Shown: piece by piece, positions 12,327 through 23,177 of the stretch | How positions within the stretch are numbered: the stretch's first letter is position 1 | Layout of the letters: each line of letters begins with the position of its first letter | Origin: Clarkia xantiana subsp. parviflora | Lineage: Eukaryota; Streptophyta; Magnoliopsida; Myrtales; Onagraceae | Reading direction: 5' to 3' | DNA length: 64,000 nt | NCBI GenBank assembly: GCA_036873135.1 | Contig: JAPTYO010000007.1 | Location: 11,452,763-11,516,762 of the forward strand | Program-made: the position numbers and the translations under genes | The notes under the pieces: model-generated | Databases searched by the model: none | What the model saw: only the letters and a program-made list of their open reading frames with translations | Told to the model about the DNA's origin: nothing

Positions 12327-12530
12327 TATAGAAGAATGAGAATTGTATTATTGATCTTGTTTAGGGTTGAGTACATATACCTATATATATAGATACAAGA
12401 CTATATCTATAGCAATATAATAAGAAACATAATCTGATAATATACTAAGAATATTTCTATTCCTAATCTAGATATATTCATCTAAATATAATAAGATATA
12501 TTTATCTATAATATATCTTATTCTCTTATA
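12327..12530 (-). repeat. TRIM-like element, 5' LTR (right copy)
   Basis: 204 bp, partner of 11393-11596. The copy of the 5-bp target duplication TTAAC follows at 12531-12535. Confidence 0.92.
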
Positions 12531-13732
12531 TTAACATCCATTATCCATATGATGCATATCGAGATCTAGATTTGTGGCCATTGCTAGAATGACACATATA
12601 ATTGAATACATGTTAGTAGGGCAATATGTTTCGTTGAAGTCTATGACATGTTGCTAGTATAATCTTTTGTTACCAATAGGGCCTTGAAGTGTTATATAGT
12701 GCCATCAGTTGTTAGCTTCATTTCAGGACCCACTCAGCCCTGATAGCTTTAAGTCATTCAAGAAGGTCAACGACTCAACATAGTCTAAATAGAATCTGCA
12801 TGCATTGATTGCATCTCTTTTTCAATATATTTCTTCCATTTCCTAGCTTGAAGTCCTTTGATAGCTTCCCTGAACATTAACTGATTCGTCCACAAAGATT
12901 AGAATAAAGATCTCGCCCTGTACAATGAGATATTTCTTGGACAAAATTCGGAACAATTAGAATTGTAGGTCCCAGGTGATTCACACTATCAATCTGAATC
13001 AGAATAATGGGTCCCAGCGACAATTGATAATGAGACGAGGTTCGACACTAAGCCTGCTTCCGAGTCATCAATTACTCGGTCATCGTGGTTTTCATGCACT
13101 ATTTCATCAACAACAACCGCGGTTTCATTCCCCCGACTCGAATTATCCGGGATTGGTTCCTCTATTTCTTCCAGTTCTATATTGGGTTCTGCCGAATTTA
13201 TGCCTCATAGTCTCATAAATCCGTCCTCTAAAAATGCAAAATTGTGTGATTTGTTATTGTAAAACTCTCACTACCTTGGGTACTTATAATCCACATAACA
13301 TTTAGAAGACTCGGGTATCTTATGAAAATACTATTTCGTCATATCAGTCCTAACTTTCTGTACCGACTGTTAGTTTGATCTGTATAGGTCCCGCATCCCC
13401 AATGACGTAAAGTTGGATATGTTAAGCTTTATTCAGCCCATAACTCGTAAAGGATCGTCATAGAGGGAATATGGTTTTAGAGGTAGGTCGCGGTCAACAA
13501 CGCATCACACCAAAAAGGAGATTGGACTTTGAGCATGTGTCATCATCGACCGAATCATGTAAAGGAAGGTGTGGTTCCGACGTTCCGAGACTCCATTTTG
13601 CTGCGGTGTATAAGAAATCATAAACACATCAAAAAAGAAAAGTAACATTTCGATCGCATAGTGCAAATATAATAAACAAATGACGCATTGATCCATTGGA
13701 AAATGGACTTCACTATCGGAATGATGCCTCAT

Positions 13733-14346
13733 TCTTAAAGAGCAAAATTAATAAGCAATTACAATTGTTTTAAATATTTTAAAATAATAAAAAGTAACTA
13801 TGATATATTTATCAGGTTACAAGTTAACCGTGCATATTTATATTGAAAAAAGTATTCCGTAAAAAAAAGTAAAATAATAATACTTAATATAACGTAAAAA
13901 TTTAGCTTAAATTCTAATATTGTTATAATATTTAATAGTATTAAAAATTAATAAAACTAAAAAAAACTTTAAAAGTGTAATGATAATTTAAATGTACAAA
14001 AAAAAAGAATATAAAAAAATAGTTATGAATTTGTATAATTATTTGTGTTTTTTTACAACATGTTATTATATTTGTAATTTTCAAATACTATTTGAATATT
14101 TTGAAATTATTTTTGTAAAAAATGGTTTTTTTTTTTATCAAATTTTACATTTTTTATTTTTACATTTTTATTATAGAATATTGTGTTTTTTTTTTTACAA
14201 ATGCAAATAGATTTTTTCTTCTCTTTTTTGTAACTCCCATAGGAAGTTATATATTTATAATTTATTGGCAAAAAATAAAAATATTTATAATTTCTGATGT
14301 ATTTTAATAAAATACAACTATTTTAGACAAGGAGTATTAATAACAA
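13733..14346. other. AT-rich spacer
   Basis: Very AT-rich with T runs. Open frames here are rich in Phe, Tyr, Ile and Lys from base composition alone. Nothing recognised. Confidence 0.6.
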
Positions 14347-15452
14347 AGGGCGTTTGAATTGACGTAATGTGTGATTACTTGAAATATGAGATTACAAGTA
14401 ATGTGAGCTACGTAATGTAATGTCAGATTACAGTGTTTGACTGTGTTGTAAGAGCATCCACAGTGGTATTACGTAAAGATTACATAAATGTGGGTCCTAC
14501 ATGTTTATTTTAGTAAAGCAACAAAAACTATCTACAGTGGTTTTACATAACATTCCTTAAAGATGGGACCCACACGTAAATTTATGTTTTTACATAAATC
14601 ATTCCTTAAATTTAAGTAATGCACTATGTATTACGTAACCAATTTTTTATTATAAATTAATTCATTTTATAATTAATGCTAATATCTTATTGGTGACTGT
14701 TGGAAAATTTAATAATAAAATATATTTAAGGAATATGTTTAAGTAATACGATTGCATAGAAAATATTTTTTACGTGTGTCTTAAATTTACGTATTACTTA
14801 AAGTGTACATAAATGTCTACGTGACAACTTTAAATAATACAATTTATGTAAAAGCATTGTGGATGCTCTTATGTGAAGTATAATGTTATATTACGTGTTT
14901 GATAGTAATGTGCATTGTAATGTTGTTTCATTATTATTATATTAATCGATATGATAGTATATTATATCTTATTATGATAATATATTTTTTTGGCCAAAAT
15001 TATGATAAGATTTAAAATAATATATATTTTGAAAAAAATGAACTTTTTAAAGTTTATTTATGTTTTGTGGTTAATACTATAGTCATTTACAAATTCTAAA
15101 AATTAAATATTTAAACACAATACACACAACTATTAAAATTCTATTAATCGAAACACTATATATTTTTATAAAATAATTTTCATAAAAAATGTCACGGAAA
15201 AGACTATATGCATTTTATTTAAATATCATGTGTATTATTATTTATTATTATAATAATGAATTCATAGTTGATAATAAAAGTAATAATAATAACAATAGTA
15301 TTATAGATAATAGAAACTAATTTATCTATTTAATGAATAGTAATAAAATAATAACATTTCGTAATTTCGTAATGTTGTACGTAATTTCAAATTAGATTTG
15401 TTTTATATGAATGTAATATGGTACGCGTGAGATTATATTATTCAAACACCCT
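14347..15452. mobile_element. MITE-like element with imperfect terminal inverted repeats
   Basis: Starts AGGGCGTTTGAATTGACG and ends with the near-inverse ATTCAAACACCCT. Both sides are followed by CAA, a possible 3-bp target duplication (14344-14346 and 15453-15455). The interior is AT-rich with many TAATGT/ACATTA words and no coding capacity. A second element is nested inside at 14449-14871. A relative with similar ends and words lies at 41985-42703. Confidence 0.6.
14449..14871. mobile_element. Nested MITE with TAAGAGCATCCAC termini
   Basis: 423 bp, bounded by TAAGAGCATCCACAGTGG and its near-inverse ATTGTGGATGCTCTTA. The interior has inverted stretches around TTACGTAA and TTTACGTA words. 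It interrupts the outer element between GTGTTTGACTGTGTTG and TGTGAAGTATAATG. The target duplication is not clear. Confidence 0.7.
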
Positions 15453-15594
15453 CAAAACATATATAAGAATTTTCCATTGGGAAATAGACAGTCTGGCTCT
15501 GGCGGTAAAAGGAAAAGGAAGCGCAGCAGCTTGGTAGTTCCTTTTTCTGGAGAGGGACCACAGATTGATCGCTGGCTGTTGAGTAAGCAAACTC

Positions 15595-15745
15595 ATGGAC
15601 GCACTGATTGCGTCCTACGGCGACGGTGCCTCCTCCGATTCTGATTCCGAGGTTCCACCACCCTCCAATCCCAGTTCTCCACCGCCGGCAGCAACCCCTT
15701 TGCCTCCGCCGCCCATTTCTCTTCTCAATCCTCCAAATTCACTCG

Positions 15746-15800
<55 letters not shown>

Positions 15801-17541
15801 GAAGCGATAGCCTGCTTATATATATTAAGGTTGAATCGCTCTCAAGTCTCACCAAATGTATATTTTTTGTTCTCAAGAGGCGTTTGATCATTCACAGCCG
15901 AGCCGACTCCGAAGCTTTCCTCACATCCAGGGCAACTACTCGCTCCACGTCTATATACCTGGTAGCTAGCAATCCTCTCTCTCCAGTACACGGCCTGAAA
16001 TAATTTTTTTCGCGTTCCACAAATAAGCAAGCTGAATGTCCTACTTCCTTTCTTACGAAGAAAAGGGCATGTTTTCAGTTTGGTCTCGAGGAATAGCATA
16101 GCTTGTTACTATGTCTTAGTATGAACGTATGGTTTTGGAGGTAAACTCTGTGTTAGGAAACTGAAAAACGTTACTTGACAAAGTTAATGCGTAAAGCAAT
16201 CAATTGCTGTTTCATAATGGCCACATTCTTCAACTCCGTCTTAGAGCAAAAAAAAAAAAAAGAAAAAAACTGTGCCTGAAATGCTGTTCCTTGATTGCAG
16301 TTCGTATCAATGGTTCCCGGAAGAAGGAAATCAACCTCTTCCTCAAGAAGATTGCCTCAATTGTTTCTGGTTTATCTGTTGTTGATGTTGACTTGCCCCT
16401 AGATGTACTCTGCAAGAATGATCTGAAGCTCGAACAAGTCGTAACTGGGAGAGAATTTCATATCAGCTTGGGGAGGACTGTGCCAATCAGAGTCCACCAG
16501 ATTGACTCTGCTGTCTCTATGCTTCGCCAGAAACTTCAGTCTCATAAAGGGTTTGTTTCCTATTTATCCATTGCCCAATCTGCAATATTCTAATTACTCT
16601 TTGCCATCGGTTCATGTAATTTTTCCTCTGTGTTTTCCTTTTTTTAAAGTCTTATTTTTTCATGAATCAGGTTTTTGATTGATTTTAGCAAATGGGAAGT
16701 TTTTGTGAATGATGAGAATACACGGTCTTTTCTTTCACTGGAAGTTACAGGAAGAGGATTGACAGAGGTACCTTCTTTTATTTCCCTCATACGAGAACTC
16801 TATATGTTGTTACCATGACATGATATGGACTGCTATCAGGTGGTGATCAGGAAGGAAAGGTCATTTGAAATCTTTCATTGTTTAAAACACATGAGCAGAT
16901 AGACTATGGATCCAATGAACGAAGTTTTTACTTAGAATGTTAGATTATGATGATGTCCACTGTCAGCGAGGTGCAATCATGAACTAATTATAATACCAAA
17001 AATAATAATAATTCAACATTTATGCATGTCAACTCAAACAGTCCATCTTGGTTAGTTCATTCTGGTTGATGACAACCGAGTAGTGTTGGTGTAAACAAAG
17101 AATTTCAGATTTTTCATATTCCGAGTTATGCATGGTTTTTGCAGTTTTATCATGTTAGTTGTGCATTTCTATTTCAGATAAGAAAGCAGATACAAGCTGT
17201 TGATATGGTTTATAGACTTCATAACCTTCCTGAGTTTTACAAGGTCAGTCTATTCTTAGCTTGAACCATATTTGGGAAATTAAACGGTTAGACTTCCAGA
17301 CTCTGCATTTAAAATTAGAATGACCGCGTATCTTGTATTTATGTAACAGGATCCCCGCCCTCATATATCATTAGCTTGGGCATTGGGTAATATTAGAGAA
17401 TCCTTGAAGACAGTGGTTGATGAGGAGATGAAGAGGCAGATGAAGTTATCCGAACAAGCTGTTTTCTCGTGTAAATTTGGTGGCATCGAGTGTAAGGTTG
17501 GTAAGAAAACATACAATATATGCAGGCTTCCTGCTGAATAG
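15595..17541 (+). CDS. USB1: U6 snRNA phosphodiesterase, USB1 family
   Basis: A 3'-to-5' exonuclease that trims and seals the oligo(U) tail of spliceosomal U6 snRNA; nuclear. Six exons: 15595-15745, 15878-15961, 16301-16550, 16671-16767, 17178-17243, 17350-17541, giving 279 residues. The N-terminus MDALIASYGDGASSDSDSE and a proline-rich segment ending LLNPPNSL are typical of plant USB1. Then RLRSFPHIQGNYSLHVYIP, FLKKIASIV, the first 2H-phosphodiesterase motif in GREFHISLGRTVPIRVHQI, KWEVFVNDENTRSFLSLEV, HNLPEFYKDPRPHISLAWAL with the second HxS motif. Both catalytic histidines are present. A (CT)n tract begins 3 bases into intron 1. The gene converges on LIL3 (stops 328 bases apart). Exon 2 start (15878) is the only AG that keeps the frame. 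Confidence 0.9.
15748..15796 (+). repeat. (CT)n microsatellite at the USB1 intron 1 donor
   Basis: About 24 CT units starting just after the GTA of the donor at 15746. Length is likely variable. Confidence 0.95.
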
Positions 17542-17869
17542 TGCGGCCTGGCATCTCTGCTAGGAATTGCTGCCTTTTCTGTTTGTTATTTTAGCAGTGG
17601 AATGGATTTATCAGAAAGGTTTTACTAGCTTATTTACCCCATCCCCCTTCTTCTGTTAGAGTAACTACTAGTATACAACGTAGCATATAGATCCTCGTTC
17701 ATTTAAGTAGTTTGTCTGCAGTTGGACATCAAACTGTAATTTTCCAAGAATTTTTGTCCGATTAAGACTTGGATTTTCTCATCATCATCAGTAAACAATA
17801 GTACATATTCTCAATGAGCTGTGAAGAAGGTGCACATATATGAGAGAGGGCGGTAATAAATTGTTATTG

Positions 17870-18839
17870 TTATTTGTGGATGGAGTTGGAATCTGAATCT
17901 TGCCAAGAAGATTGCCATTGCTTGTCATAGAAAGTGGCCTCATCTTTAAGTTTCTTCAGTGTCTGAAAATCTTGGTTTTTCCGGAACAGCAACACTCCAA
18001 CCACAGTCACAAACAGACCCGCCTTGCATACCAAGTTACCATTTTGGCCCACCATATCCAGACCTGTTAAGACATCCACCAGGTATGCCATGAAGAATCC
18101 TATCATTGCAGCTCGACCTGACATTATTATACTACCTCAGATGCTTTATCAATAATAATAATAATAGTGGAGCAGAGAAGTTGAGAAATGTTTGGAGGGA
18201 CGGGTTTAACCATTTAGAAGCTCAGCTTCAGGGAGATGGGAGCGTTTCAGCCATGCCCACCAAGGTATAATAGAGGTTCTAAAGAGAACTGGCTCTTCGT
18301 TGGTTGCTGCTTCTGGGTACACTTGAAGATACTTTCTCCTACGTGCTTCTATATGATCATGAATTATTATATGGTTAGAATTTCTTTGAACAAGAAGAAA
18401 GAGCAGAAAGAATTATCTCATAGTATGGTAGTTAACCTGCAGTGATGACACTGTCCCAGTCCATTTTTCCATTGTTGACAAACATGTTAAGATCCCAGGT
18501 ACCCTTCTTCCACCTTTCATCTCTGAATCTTGAACCTTCATCTTCAAGTTGACTGCTGTCTTGAGCATGCTGCTCTCCTTCCTGGGGTCTGCTCAGTTGG
18601 CGTTCGCTAAGGTTAACAAGTAGACTGTTTTGCACATGTGCTGTTTCATCAGTAACCACATGTTCTGCTCCTGCAGAAGCTCGATTGGTTGTCAGTACCG
18701 ATCGTGAGTGGCCAATTTTGAGGTGAGGATGATGGATTCTGATTGAGGTGTTATGAATATTGTTGTTGATGCAGCTAATGGTGGTAATGGATGGTCTGTG
18801 AGTCAGTGGTGAGGAAGAAATTGCAAGAGCAGCTGCCAT
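17870..18839 (-). CDS. LIL3: Light-harvesting-like protein 3 (LIL3)
   Basis: Thylakoid membrane protein of the light-harvesting-like family; known to anchor and stabilise geranylgeranyl reductase (and protochlorophyllide oxidoreductase) in chlorophyll synthesis. Three minus-strand exons, 18839-18437, 18348-18211, 18117-17870, give 262 residues. Residues 1 to about 45 resemble a plastid transit peptide. Conserved blocks: [28 protein letters not shown], then [39 protein letters not shown] (chlorophyll-binding helix motif, residues about 175-195), a second hydrophobic helix [19 protein letters not shown], and the tail [14 protein letters not shown]. The exon 2/exon 3 join falls inside the NGR motif. 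A run of CT and TA repeats lies upstream near 18980-19010. The family assignment is firm. Confidence 0.93.
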
Positions 18840-20042
18840 GGAAATAAATGGTGTCTTGACTGGCCTTCCTTTGAGGAGGAAGAGGATGGGTCTCTCTTTC
18901 TTTCTTACATGTAGTACTTATAACTGCTAAGCTTTTAGCTTGCAACTACCTCACAATGCAGTTGAGTAAAGGGCCTTTTATCTCTCTCTCTATATATATA
19001 TATATATCTCCAGTCCCACCTGCACCACCTAGCCCATGCTATGCTTTGAATTTTACATAAGGTTATCCTACTGTCAGAAAGGTCATGGGCTATTTTATCC
19101 TTTGAGACTGAAACTACAGTATTTACATTATTTTATGTACAAAAATTGTGGACCCCACAAAAATTAAAGAAAAAGGTATACGGATCTTACTTGAGTTTCA
19201 AGTTTTTTTTGTGTATATGGGTTAGCTTATGGGTTAATAACTAAAAAAAATTGTTGAAGGTTTATTCTATGTTAAAAAAAAAAATAGTAGGTGTCTGAAA
19301 TTTGAAATGTTAAAATGGACCGTCTCAGATTTTATTATTGTTGAAATTTGGTGTCTCTGTGCGTCTTTTCATCTCCCTACAATCATTTTCATCAACTCAC
19401 TCGGAATTCATCACTCCTTTTCACAAAACTGTCAAATTTCACCATAAAGTTGAACATGCGAAAGAATAGGTTTCTAGTAGAGTGGTGTGGAGCGATTTCC
19501 AACGACATTAGAGCGGGATTTACTTGTGCGGATGTGGCCAGCTTCTTAAGTAATGGTCCCGGCGAGATGACGAGAGGGGAGTGTGTATGGGAGCTCGAAT
19601 TTGACAGACGGTTTCGTCGGAATTGACATCTAAAGTAATCACATCGAGACACCACATTTTAACAAAATTGAAACCCTTAGACATTACAGTCTAATATTTG
19701 AAACTTCAGATACCTACTTTTAACGTAGAGTAAACTTTGTACATTTTTTTTTTTAGTTATTAACCTTAGGTTATTGAATCTGTAGCATATGTAGGCCATA
19801 AAAAGAGATGAAAATAACAAAGAGGAATGAAAGAGAAGAATGTCATCAATATATGAAGTATCCATACCGCCATGCCATGCATCACAAATGGAGAAAGTCC
19901 GTTACATTTAGTAGATAAGTAATAATAATAGGAGTTGCAGTGCATTGCATTGCATAAAAATCATCATCATCACTCATCATCACGCAAGAAAAAGAAGAAA
20001 GTAAAAGAGAGGAGTTGCTGGTTTGATAAATGAAGAGAGGAA
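18840..20042. other. LIL3 promoter side and GDH 3' flank, with an inverted-repeat element
   Basis: Holds the LIL3 promoter (minus) and the 3' side of GDH. The middle is taken by the inverted-repeat element at 19232-19765. The 92-residue frame at 19348-19626 lies inside that element and matches nothing known to me. Confidence 0.5.
19232..19765. mobile_element. Foldback/MITE-like element with long imperfect inverted repeats
   Basis: Left arm GGTTAATAACTAAAAAAAA, then GTTTATTCTATGTTAAAA and GTAGGTGTCTGAAATTTGAAA. The right arm, read in reverse complement from 19765, gives GGTTAATAACTAAAAAAAAA, GTTTACTCTACGTTAAAA and GTAGGTATCTGAAGTTTCAAA in the same order. Arms are roughly 80 bp or more. The centre is unrelated sequence of moderate GC content. 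The target duplication was not determined. Confidence 0.7.
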
Positions 20043-21658
<1,616 letters not shown>

Positions 21659-21665
21659 TTAAATA
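21659..21665 (-). promoter_or_regulatory. Probable TATA box of GDH2
   Basis: TATTTAA on the minus strand, about 70 bases upstream of the ATG at 21592. Confidence 0.45.
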
Positions 21666-22493
21666 GTGGATGCGGCGGGTCGGGGACGAACCAATAAGAA
21701 GAAGAAATCCACACAAACAACTTTTCCTGATTTTTCTATATGAGCTTGCCTTCTTTATTTAATTTATTAACCTTTCCTTTTTCTATCCATTAATAATTTG
21801 TTACCATTTAACTGATTTTTGTTACTATAAAACAAGTCAAAATTATCTCCAAAATTACAATATGATTTCTACTTTTAGTTAATGGCCTTTCCATATAACC
21901 AAAATTTACTAATTGAAATATGGTTGGTTATTAATTAATTAGTAACAGATAATAGATAGCTCTTGACAATAAGTAAAGCAGGTTTCTAGGCGCCGCGTCT
22001 CTGACAATGTGATGACGTGGATACATATCCAATTCTTCAGAACGAGGAGAGACGCCCAAGTCCCAACCCCAACATTTTTCTTGACAGAAAATTCAAAATT
22101 GGCCTCTGACTTCTTAATTCTTATCGAGAGAGGAGATCTCTTCCTTCGTGCATGTCACTTATTAGACAGCTGGATTCTAACCTATTGACCAGTAAATAAA
22201 TCCCTGATATAATTAGCCACCTCAATATTTGATTACGTTTTTTTTATGCGTGTATAAAATAGACGCCACCTCAAGATATTATCTACAAATCCAATAATTC
22301 ACCTTATAGTTTTTATTATATCTTTATTTATTTACAATGGTAGTTTCAATTATTTTATAATATTTGGTCACGTTTTTCATTCCATCAATGCCGTGCAGTT
22401 TATTTTTCCTAAATACTTTCAATTTTTATTTTATTTTATGTTTTCAAAGTAGAAGCTTAGTTTTTTTAGAAAGTATATGCGGATAGTATACAA
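21666..22493. other. GDH2 upstream region
   Basis: No gene. AT-rich; includes a short GC-rich stretch near 21985-22070. No element boundary recognised. Confidence 0.5.
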
Positions 22494-22500
22494 GTACAAC

Positions 22501-23170
22501 TAAGGGTGAGCAAATATCCCGAGAGGCTTAAAATCACGCCCGTCCCAGAAAGCCCGTCCCAAAAATGTGCCCAAGCCCTAATGGGCGGGACTTTTCTTCT
22601 CAACTAGGGCTAGGGCTTTTTTACGAAGTCCCAAAAGACCCGTCCCGTCCCTTTTTGCTAACTAATCAGCTATAAACTATAGTTAGTTAAGTTAACTTTA
22701 GTGATAGCTCGGGTGAAGTTCCATTTGATCTGGGATTTGCTTTTATAACTTGTTATGTCAGAATTGTTAGTGACTTTGTGTTAGAGTCTTGGTAAACTTA
22801 GTTTTGGAGTCTTTGGTGAACTATTTTGGAGAACCAAGTTATGTGTTAAACTTGGTGTTCTTACAAGTGACAAAATGTTTGAGTGATTTTGGTGTTTTTA
22901 TATGGTGAACTTTGTGGTATCTGCTGAACTTTGTTGTTGTTCTGTGTTTGGTTATGGTTTAAGTAAATTGAGTATGATTTTTTTTTTTTTTAAAACTTGG
23001 ATGGGAATTTGGGTTTGTCCCATTTGTCCCTGTAGTCCCGTGACGGGCGGGCCTTTTCCTACTAGCTAGGACTCGGGATAGGGCTCGGGACAACCATTAA
23101 GTGGCCCTAGTTTTAGGGCTTGGGCCATTTTATAGAAAAAGCCCGCCCATCCGTCTCATGTTCAGCCTAA
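22501..23170. mobile_element. hAT-like non-autonomous element, 670 bp
   Basis: Termini TAAGGGTGAGCA and, in reverse complement from the right, TTAGGCTGAACA, which resemble the TAGGGNTG ends of plant hAT elements. A perfect 7-bp direct repeat GTACAAC flanks it (22494-22500 and 23171-23177). The outer 150 bp on each side carry CCCGTCCC and GGGCGGG words forming imperfect inverted repeats; the middle is T-rich. No transposase frame. Confidence 0.82.
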
Positions 23171-23177
23171 GTACAAC

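Larger units (their letters stand above)
11393..12530 (-). mobile_element. TRIM-like non-autonomous LTR retrotransposon, 1138 bp
   Basis: Two LTRs of exactly 204 bp (11393-11596 and 12327-12530) flank a 730-bp interior. The element lies on the minus strand: GCTCTGATACCA at 12315-12326 is the reverse complement of TGGTATCAGAGC, the plant initiator-Met tRNA primer site, directly next to the right LTR. A purine-rich stretch (GCGGGGGCG, minus) lies next to the left LTR. A 5-bp target duplication TTAAC is at 11388-11392 and 12531-12535. LTR ends are TATA...TATA rather than TG...CA. The interior has no gag-pol; it holds GC-rich imperfect repeats (about 11690-11820) and four GCTCGTTGGAGC-like units. 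The LTRs differ at only a few sites, so insertion was fairly recent. Confidence 0.92.
11160..13732 (-). mobile_element. Decayed Ty1/copia polyprotein (integrase to RT), split by a nested element
   Basis: Minus-strand copia remains, heavily mutated. At 13732-13505 the integrase region shows SYTPQQNGVSERRN and an SMMTHAQSPISF-like stretch, the region with the third catalytic acidic residue. About 13250-13000 carries an acidic linker (IELEEIEEPIPDN-like), usual between integrase and RT. About 12800-12536 shows RT remnants in broken frames (EMQSMHAD, then a KALLVTKDY-like match to the copia KARLVAKGY motif). The RT continues on the far side of the nested element at 11392 to about 11160 (DKLEEEIINGEA, matching the motif after MDVKTAFLNG). 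Many stops and frameshifts. No LTR was recognised for it. This is a dead fragment. Confidence 0.75.

Noticed and set aside
12976..13218. 80-residue plus-strand frame as a host gene
   Set aside because: Antisense to the acidic linker of the decayed copia element on the minus strand.
19348..19626. 92-residue plus-strand frame as a gene
   Set aside because: It lies inside a foldback element and resembles no family I know; kept only as a possible captured fragment.
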